A stretch of 62,637 nt of DNA from Pseudomonadota bacterium (lineage in GTDB: Bacteria > Pseudomonadota > Alphaproteobacteria > SP197): assembly GCA_039028155.1 (NCBI GenBank), contig JBCCIS010000031.1:1-62637 (forward strand). The letters run 5' to 3'. Position 1 is the first letter of the stretch, and each line of letters begins with the position of its first letter. The notes beneath the pieces were generated by a model. It saw nothing but the letters and a program-made list of their open reading frames with translations, did no database searches and was not told the origin of the DNA. The position numbers and the translations under genes were made by a program. Positions 57,463-62,637 of this stretch are shown piece after piece.

Positions 57463-58605
57463 CTAACTTCTCTGCTGGTTGCCGGCGGCCGCGATGGTGC
57501 GCGCCAACAGCTTGATCTCGCTGCGAATTTCATCGGCAAGCTGGTTGCGGCTGGCGACCGTCTCTTCAAGCAGGCGGCTCATCAGGACGTCCATGTTGCG
57601 CAGATGGGCGCGGCTGGCTTCGTCGAGCGCGCCGGTCTGCTGGCTGACATTGGTTAGCCGCTCAAGCACCGGCTTCATGTCGATCTGGCCCTCGACCAGC
57701 TTCACCATCAACGCCTGTTCGCTGCGCATCTGATCGGAGAGCGTGGCCAACTGGTCGGAAAGCGCGGCGAGGTTCTGGTCGGCCGCGTGACGGCTTTCTT
57801 CGCCGCGGGTCAACGTGCGCTGCAGGCGGTCCAGACTGTCGGCAGTCTGTTCCAACAGCGCGCTGACATAGGCCGGCACCGATTGGTCGGTTTCGACCAG
57901 ACCGGCGCCCGACTGCAGGCGCGTGATGGAGCTCAGCCACTCCTCCAGCTCGTTATAGAACCGGTTCTGTGCCTGATTGGCCTGCAGGTCGAGAAAGCCC
58001 AAGACCAGCGAACCGGCGAGACCGAACAGCGAGGAACTGAAGGCCGTACCCATGCCCGAGAGCGGTGCGGCGAGGCCCTCTTTCAAATCGCCGAACAGAT
58101 CGGCGACATCGCCGCCTTCGGCGATCGAGAGGCCGCCGACCACATCGCCGACCGCACCGATGGTTTGGAGCAGACCCCAGAACGTGCCGAGCAGGCCCAG
58201 GAAGATCAGAAGCGCGATCAGATAGCGCGACAGCTCGCGCGATTCATCCAGGCGCGAGCCGATGCTGTCCAGGATCGAGCGCATGGAAAGTGTCGACAGG
58301 CTGACCCGGCTCTGGCTTTCGCCCAGCATGGTCGCCATCGGCGAGACCAGGCGCGGCGGTTGGCGTGTCGAGAGGCCGGGCCGGTTGGTGCGGTAGCCCT
58401 CGATCCACTCGACCTCCGGCGACAGCATCTGGACCTGGCGGAAGATATAGATGATGCCGAGCAGCATGACGCCCAGGATCAATCCGTTCAGCGCCGGGTT
58501 GGCCTGGAACGCGTCGAGGAATGAGCCGAGCAGCAGAAAGACGATGGCGGCGACCAGGACCAAGAAGATCGCCATGCGCAGCAGATATTGGGTGGGACGC
58601 GTCAT
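57463..58605 (-). CDS. MotA/TolQ/ExbB-family proton-channel protein (ZorA-like)
   Basis: 380-residue membrane protein with an N-terminal pair of TM helices, then a cytoplasmic stretch, then two more helices with the MotA/ExbB signature LLGTFWGLLQTIGAV and APLSGMGTAFSSSLFGLAGSLVLGFLD, and a long helical cytoplasmic tail of about 150 residues (heptad-like, RDLERLQRTLTRGEE-style). The tail is typical of ZorA more than of ExbB or TolQ. It is coupled in function to the MotB-like gene, 230 bp away across two palindromes. Substrate or partner beyond that is unknown. Confidence 0.8.
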   Translation of the reverse strand: MTRPTQYLLRMAIFLVLVAAIVFLLLGSFLDAFQANPALNGLILGVMLLGIIYIFRQVQMLSPEVEWIEGYRTNRPGLSTRQPPRLVSPMATMLGESQSRVSLSTLSMRSILDSIGSRLDESRELSRYLIALLIFLGLLGTFWGLLQTIGAVGDVVGGLSIAEGGDVADLFGDLKEGLAAPLSGMGTAFSSSLFGLAGSLVLGFLDLQANQAQNRFYNELEEWLSSITRLQSGAGLVETDQSVPAYVSALLEQTADSLDRLQRTLTRGEESRHAADQNLAALSDQLATLSDQMRSEQALMVKLVEGQIDMKPVLERLTNVSQQTGALDEASRAHLRNMDVLMSRLLEETVASRNQLADEIRSEIKLLARTIAAAGNQQRS

Positions 58606-58669
58606 TTCCGGAACGGGCGATCAGGCAAGTGTGGCTGACGGGCGAAACCGCATGGTCCGGGCCCGTGCC

Positions 58670-59725
58670 TCAACGCTCGACCAGGACGATGTCGATGCGG
58701 TCAAGCGGGCCGGATTCCGCGTTATCGCCCAGTGCCCGGACGTCGATACGGGTGCTGCGCACGCCGTTGTCGATCAGGAACTTCCGGACCTCCAGCGCGC
58801 GTGAGAGCGCGAGCCGGCGCGCCATGCTGGACGTGCCATCCTCGGCCGAGGCATAGGCGCGCAGCTGGATACGCTGGTTTTCGTCCGAGGCGAGGTCGCC
58901 GGCGAGCGCGGTCAACGCTGCCTTGTCGTTTTCGCTAAGCGCCTCCTCGCCGGGTTGGAACAGCAACTGCAGCGTCTCTTCGACGGGCTCCTCGGTCTCA
59001 CTCGGCGCGGCGGCGACCACCGTCTCCTCGACCGTCGTTTCGGGCTCCGGCACGACGACCTCGTCGGCCTGTTCGGCCTCGCTCAGCATCTCTTCGATTT
59101 CTGCGAAGGGATCGCTGTCGTCACCGCCCAGGTCGCCCGCCGCGCTGTCGGCCGTGGTGGCCGCCGCAATCAGTTCGGTCGGCTCGGCCTCCTTGACGAC
59201 TGTCTCCTCAACCACGGTTTCTTCAGCCATGGGCTCGTCGACCACGGGTTCTGCGACCTCGGGTTCTGCGACCATGGTCTCTTCGACAACCGTCTCCTCG
59301 ACGGTGGCGGCTGTCGTCTCGGCTGTCTCGGTGGCGGTGGTTCGAACGACCTCGGGCGCCAACGCGCCATCCGGGTCGGGTGAGGCTTCCGGCAACGGCG
59401 GTGTCTCGGCGCTTGCCGATGGCATGGCGAAGGTATCGCTGCCGCTCGCCGGTGCGACCAGGTTGGGAGCGTAGCCGTCTGATGGCGCGATCAACAGCAC
59501 GCTGCCCTGGTTGGCCGATACCGCGGGTTCATCCAGCGTCGGATAGGGGCTGGCCGGCGCTGGCGCCAGGCTGTCCAGCACGCCCAGATTGACCTCGACC
59601 GCGGGTTTGGTCGTTTCGCCGACGATCACCGTCTCCTGCGCCTGGGCGGCTGCCGGCAGCGCGATGGCCAGCGCCAAACCTGCTGTTTTTAGCGGTGTTC
59701 GCAATCGTTGAGGAAGAAGGGTCAT
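58670..59725 (-). CDS. OmpA-family protein with acidic VE-rich repeats
   Basis: 351 residues: signal peptide (LKTAGLALAIALPAAAQA), a central low-complexity region of Val-Glu-Thr repeats (EETVVEETVV type), and a C-terminal OmpA domain from about residue 250 (LLFQPGEEALSENDKAAL, LRAYASAEDG, ALSRALEVRKFLIDNGV, RIDIVL). Predicted periplasmic or peptidoglycan-bound. Start ATG 59725 rather than the TTG 15 codons upstream. It opens the three-gene set with the MotA-like and MotB-like genes, same strand, 64 bp before the MotA-like start. Confidence 0.75.
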   Translation of the reverse strand: MTLLPQRLRTPLKTAGLALAIALPAAAQAQETVIVGETTKPAVEVNLGVLDSLAPAPASPYPTLDEPAVSANQGSVLLIAPSDGYAPNLVAPASGSDTFAMPSASAETPPLPEASPDPDGALAPEVVRTTATETAETTAATVEETVVEETMVAEPEVAEPVVDEPMAEETVVEETVVKEAEPTELIAAATTADSAAGDLGGDDSDPFAEIEEMLSEAEQADEVVVPEPETTVEETVVAAAPSETEEPVEETLQLLFQPGEEALSENDKAALTALAGDLASDENQRIQLRAYASAEDGTSSMARRLALSRALEVRKFLIDNGVRSTRIDVRALGDNAESGPLDRIDIVLVER

Positions 59726-59851
59726 GCTCAAGGTATCGCTCGGCTGCGTGATCGCGAGTTTTGGCCGCAATTCGGGTCGCCCGCACCATAGACCATCGGC
59801 TTGCCTGCGAACAACAACGGCACGGTTACAGCCGATTGGGGCGGCATTGCG

Positions 59852-60643
59852 TCAGTGGCCGGCCAGAACCTTATGCAGAACGCCATGCAGGCGCGGGTTG
59901 GCGGCCAGAACGTCGCCGCGTTCGAGGTCCAAGTCGCTGCCGTCGATGCCGGTAATGTATCCGCCGGCTTCGCGGACCAGAACGGCGCCGGCGGCGATGT
60001 CCCAGGGGTGCAGCTTTTCCTCCCAGAATCCGTCCAGACGGCCGGCCGCGACATAGGCGAGGTCGAGCGCGGCGACGCCCAGCCGGCGGACATCCCGGGT
60101 GTGGTTGAGAACACGGGTGACCTGCTCCTGGAACCGCCCGACCGCTTCCGTGTCGTCGGCTGCCGCGCGGCCGTGGCCGACCAGGCATTCGGCCAGCTTG
60201 TCCCGGTTGGTGACCCTGAGACGCCGGTGGTTAACGTAGGCGCCCTGGCCCTTTTCGGCCCAGAACGTCTCGTCGCGCAGCGGGTCGAAGACGACGCCGG
60301 CGACCAGTTCGCCGTGCTGCTCGGCGCCGATGGAAATGCAGAAATGGGGGACGGCGTGCAGAAAGTTCAGCGTGCCGTCCAGCGGATCGACGATCCAGCG
60401 GCCTTCTTCGGCGCTGCCACTGGCGCCGCTCTCCTCCATCAAAAAGCCGAACTTCGGTCTGGCGCGCGCCAGTTCTTCCTTCAGCGTTCGTTCGGCGCGC
60501 AGATCAGCGGCGCTGACAAAATCGTTCGGCCCCTTGCGGCTGACCTGAAGATGCTCGACCTCGTTGAAGTCCCGCAACAGCGCCCGCGCCGCCTTATCGG
60601 CGGCCGCGGCCATCACGGTGATGAGAGGAGATCGGCGCGCCAT
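59852..60643 (-). CDS. suhB: Inositol monophosphatase family protein (SuhB-like)
   Basis: 263-residue Mg-dependent phosphatase. Metal and substrate motifs are present: FLMEESGA, WIVDPLDGTLNFLHAVP and HPWDIAAGAVLVREAGG, plus VGHGRAA. SuhB hydrolyses myo-inositol phosphates and also acts in rRNA transcription; a specific role here is not shown. It stands between efp and the OmpA-like gene on the same strand. Confidence 0.9.
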   Translation of the reverse strand: MARRSPLITVMAAAADKAARALLRDFNEVEHLQVSRKGPNDFVSAADLRAERTLKEELARARPKFGFLMEESGASGSAEEGRWIVDPLDGTLNFLHAVPHFCISIGAEQHGELVAGVVFDPLRDETFWAEKGQGAYVNHRRLRVTNRDKLAECLVGHGRAAADDTEAVGRFQEQVTRVLNHTRDVRRLGVAALDLAYVAAGRLDGFWEEKLHPWDIAAGAVLVREAGGYITGIDGSDLDLERGDVLAANPRLHGVLHKVLAGH

Positions 60644-60682
60644 GGGTTAGTGCGCGCTTTGCTGGCGCAGTACCGGGGCCAG

Positions 60683-60745
60683 CCCGCTCCCCCTCCCGGC
60701 CACCCCGAGGATGCTGCCATGGGTGGCCGGGAGGGGGAGTGGGCC
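60683..60745 (-). repeat. Dispersed hairpin repeat, copy 2 (intact)
   Basis: A 24-base left arm (60683-60706) pairs with the right arm (60722-60745) across a 15-base loop, with one G-T wobble. The first 47 bases match 13634-13680 in inverse orientation with four mismatches. It lies in the 125-bp gap between efp and suhB-like and could form a strong hairpin in their transcript. Confidence 0.7.
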
Positions 60746-60768
60746 GGTGATGCGCGGGAGCGGCATCA

Positions 60769-61335
60769 TCAATCCTTCGCGCGTTCGCGGTAGGTCGAGT
60801 CAACGGTGCTGACGACGATGCGGGTGCCGGCCTCGACATGGGGCGGCACCATGACGCGCAGGCCGTTCTCCAGCGTCGCGGGCTTATAGGACGAGGCGGC
60901 CGTCTGGCCCTTGACCACCGCTTCGGTCTCGGTGATCGCCAGCGTCACGGTTTCCGGCAGCTCGATACTGATCGGCTCGTCCTCATAGGACAACACGGTC
61001 ACCATCATGCCGTCCTGCAGATAGGCCGCCTGATCGCCCAGCATGTCGCCGTTGATGGTGATCTGCTCGTAGGTCTCCGTATCCATGAAGGTATAGAGAT
61101 CACCGTCGGCATAGAGATACTGATAGGGTTTGTCGTAGAGGCGCACGCGCTCGACGGATTCCGACGAGCGGAAACGCTCGTTCAACTTGGTGCCGTCGCG
61201 AATATCCTTCAGTTCGACCTGAAGGTAGGCGCCGCCCTTGCCGGGCTGGGTGTGCTGGATCTTGGTCGCGACCAGCAGGCGGCCTTTATGTTCGATCACG
61301 TTGCCTGGACGGATCGCGTTGCCGTCGATCTTCAT
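60769..61335 (-). CDS. efp: Elongation factor P
   Basis: 188-residue translation factor that rescues ribosomes stalled at polyproline. The KOW-like N-domain has [20 protein letters not shown] and the modifiable Lys in [10 protein letters not shown] (K33). The two OB-fold domains follow, with [16 protein letters not shown] and the C-terminal [11 protein letters not shown]. Start ATG 61335 with AGGT upstream. The EF-P-modifying enzymes are not in this window. It overlaps no gene; thiE-like follows upstream on the same strand. Confidence 0.95.
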   Translation of the reverse strand: MKIDGNAIRPGNVIEHKGRLLVATKIQHTQPGKGGAYLQVELKDIRDGTKLNERFRSSESVERVRLYDKPYQYLYADGDLYTFMDTETYEQITINGDMLGDQAAYLQDGMMVTVLSYEDEPISIELPETVTLAITETEAVVKGQTAASSYKPATLENGLRVMVPPHVEAGTRIVVSTVDSTYRERAKD

Positions 61336-61378
61336 CACTTGACCTATCGGGATGGGTTGGTTGCGGGCGCGGAAGCTA

Positions 61379-61984
61379 TCAGTGGTCCCGGTACTTGGCA
61401 ATCGCGGTGTCGAAGGCCGTCACCGCAGCGGCTGGCCCATCCGGGTGATCCCAGACGGCCTCGCTGAGCGCCAAAAAGTCTGCGCCTGCCTCTGCCATGG
61501 CCGCTGCGTCCTGAAGCGTGGCGACGCCTTCGGCGACGCTGGGCAGGACGACCATCTGGTTCCACCATCTGATAATGTCCCGCGCGTCGGAACCGGCCGG
61601 CCCGAAGCTGACGTAGTCAGACTCCAGATCGCCCGCGACCAGGGCGTCATGGCGCGACAGACCGCAGCCCGCGCCCAGGATGGTGTCCGCCGGCAGCTCG
61701 TCGCGGACGCCGTCGAGCGCTTGGGTCATGTGCACGCCGTCGGCACCGGTCGGCGCGACCAAGTGGGGCCTGTCGGTCAACAGCAACGCGACATCGTGGG
61801 CTCGGCAAACCGGCACCAGGGCGTCGGCGGTGCGTTTGATTGTGTCGTCGTCGCCGTCGCATTCCAGCCGCAAACACGCGATGTCGCCGGCGTCGAGGAC
61901 GCTGTCGAGCGAGGCGGCGAAGCCGGCCGGCTCAATCGTCGCGGGCGTGATCAGGTAGAGCCGGCAGGGCTCGGCGGCAGGCAT
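61379..61984 (-). CDS. Thiamine phosphate synthase-like protein (ThiE/TenI type)
   Basis: 201-residue TIM-barrel related to ThiE, which joins HMP-PP and HET-P to make thiamine phosphate. The substrate-binding stretch [20 protein letters not shown] and the YVSFGPAG loop (pyrophosphate site) are seen. Several ThiE residues seem altered, and it may be a TenI-like or diverged paralogue. It lies 14 bp from the aldolase gene stop, so the two look co-transcribed. Confidence 0.72.
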   Translation of the reverse strand: MPAAEPCRLYLITPATIEPAGFAASLDSVLDAGDIACLRLECDGDDDTIKRTADALVPVCRAHDVALLLTDRPHLVAPTGADGVHMTQALDGVRDELPADTILGAGCGLSRHDALVAGDLESDYVSFGPAGSDARDIIRWWNQMVVLPSVAEGVATLQDAAAMAEAGADFLALSEAVWDHPDGPAAAVTAFDTAIAKYRDH

Positions 61985-61998
61985 GGCTGGGGGTCAGG

Positions 61999-62637
61999 TC
62001 AGCCCTTGCCCTGATAGATCTTGATGATGCGGTCGAGCATGGCGAGCGCGTCTTCGCGTGGGCGCTGGAAGGTGTTGCGCCCGATGATCGAGCCGGTGCC
62101 GCCGCCCTTGTAGATCTCCGAGATCTCGCTGAAGACGCCGTCCAGGTCCTTGGCCGCACCGCCGGAGAACACGACCAGCCGGCGGCCGTTGAACGCCGAC
62201 TGCATGACATGCGCGATGCGCGCGTGAAGTGTCGAGATGTCGATCTTCTCGGATTCGTAGACTTTGCGCGCCTCGTCCTGTTCGATGTGGTCCGTCGGCG
62301 GCTTCACCTTGATGATGTTGGCGCCGATCTGGGCGGCGAGTTGGGCGGCGTAGGCGGTGATGTCAATCGCCGTCTCGCCCTGCTTTGAAAGATTGCCGCC
62401 CCGCGGATAGGACCACACGACGGTCGCGATGCCGTAGGATTTCGCCTCTAGCGACATCTCGCGGATTTCCTCGACCATCTCGAACTGCTGATCGGAGCCC
62501 GGATACATGGTGAAGCCGATGGCCGAGCAGCCGAGCCTGAGCGCGTCCTCGACCGAGGCGGTGACCGCCTGGTCTTTCGATGTCGCCAGGCTGTTCGAGT
62601 TGTTGGCCTTGAGGATCGTCGGGATCGCGCCGGCAAA
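61999..62637 (-). CDS. fbaB: Class I fructose-bisphosphate aldolase, DhnA/FbaB type (5' end cut by window edge)
   Basis: The visible 212 residues are the C-terminal majority of an archaeal-type class I aldolase, a Schiff-base enzyme cleaving fructose 1,6-bisphosphate. Marks include AIGFTMYPGS, IATVVWSYPRGG and the Schiff-base Lys region ANIIKVKPPTDHI, then VVFSGGAAKD and GSIIGRNTFQR (phosphate binding). The N-terminus lies beyond the window. The enzyme is metal-independent. Confidence 0.9.
   Translation of the reverse strand, partial: FAGAIPTILKANNSNSLATSKDQAVTASVEDALRLGCSAIGFTMYPGSDQQFEMVEEIREMSLEAKSYGIATVVWSYPRGGNLSKQGETAIDITAYAAQLAAQIGANIIKVKPPTDHIEQDEARKVYESEKIDISTLHARIAHVMQSAFNGRRLVVFSGGAAKDLDGVFSEISEIYKGGGTGSIIGRNTFQRPREDALAMLDRIIKIYQGKG

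Noticed and set aside
55784-59725. Complete Zorya anti-phage system
   Set aside because: ZorC, ZorD or ZorE genes are not present; only the motor-like half is recognisable, and known relatives occur outside defence islands.

Overview
The window reads as one contiguous piece of a high-GC alphaproteobacterial chromosome, most like a Rhodospirillales-type organism. The grounds are a gcrA cell-cycle regulator gene (confined to Alphaproteobacteria), the rpmE/ABC-exporter and argD-argF-hslO arrangements, GTG/TTG starts with good Shine-Dalgarno sites, and dense coding with 4-bp ATGA overlaps. I see no IS element, prophage, CRISPR array or rRNA; the single tRNA is a Gly(CCC). Genus and species cannot be fixed from what I can read.

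Layout. 0-6 kb (minus strand): a pyruvate decarboxylase gene cut by the left edge, a luciferase-like flavin oxidoreductase plus MerR regulator pair behind a promoter with the 19-bp spacer typical of MerR control, a secreted PHB-depolymerase/feruloyl-esterase-like hydrolase, and a gamma-glutamyltransferase-family enzyme. 6-15.7 kb: a methyltransferase, mlaA-mlaC lipid-transport genes, a fused 5-oxoprolinase/hydantoinase AB gene overlapping an MFS transporter, a lipoprotein lipase-like hydrolase and an ABC-2 permease without its ATPase. 15.7-24.3 kb: argD-argF-hslO-lipoprotein operon, a secreted two-domain protein with a duplicated Cys motif, argE, trkH, folE, apaG and tRNA-Gly. 24.4-35.4 kb: a PanE-like dehydrogenase with an oxalate-CoA-ligase-like enzyme, a 1032-residue multi-PAS histidine kinase, gcrA, a DMT transporter, a CPA2 antiporter, greA and a 23S rRNA m5U methyltransferase. 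35.5-44 kb: a VanB-like reductase, an SDR/BKACE pair, an unknown polytopic membrane protein, an acetylpolyamine amidohydrolase, rpmE, an ABC exporter and a nitronate monooxygenase. 44-54.6 kb: a nucleotidyltransferase, a four-gene polyamine-type ABC importer divergent from a LuxR-family regulator with a perfect inverted repeat between them, a PhaB-like reductase, an S33 peptidase-like hydrolase and an M81 peptidase. 54.8-62.6 kb: a methyltransferase, a three-gene MotA/MotB/OmpA-like envelope module, suhB-like, efp, thiE-like and a class I aldolase cut by the right edge.

How the genes connect. Arginine/ornithine (argD, argF, argE) and polyamines (potABCD-type importer, acetylpolyamine amidohydrolase) form one nitrogen theme; gamma-glutamyltransferase and 5-oxoprolinase could form a gamma-glutamyl/5-oxoproline salvage route; PhaB-like and depolymerase-like enzymes hint at polyhydroxyalkanoate metabolism. 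These links are inferred from co-location.

Most worth a second look are the MotA/MotB/OmpA-like module (55.8-59.7 kb), which resembles the ZorAB motor half of Zorya but lacks its effectors; the MerR-spaced promoter feeding LLM-merR and possibly pyruvate decarboxylase; the LuxR/polyamine operator; the duplicated-Cys secreted protein; and a family of dispersed hairpin repeats in intergenic DNA.
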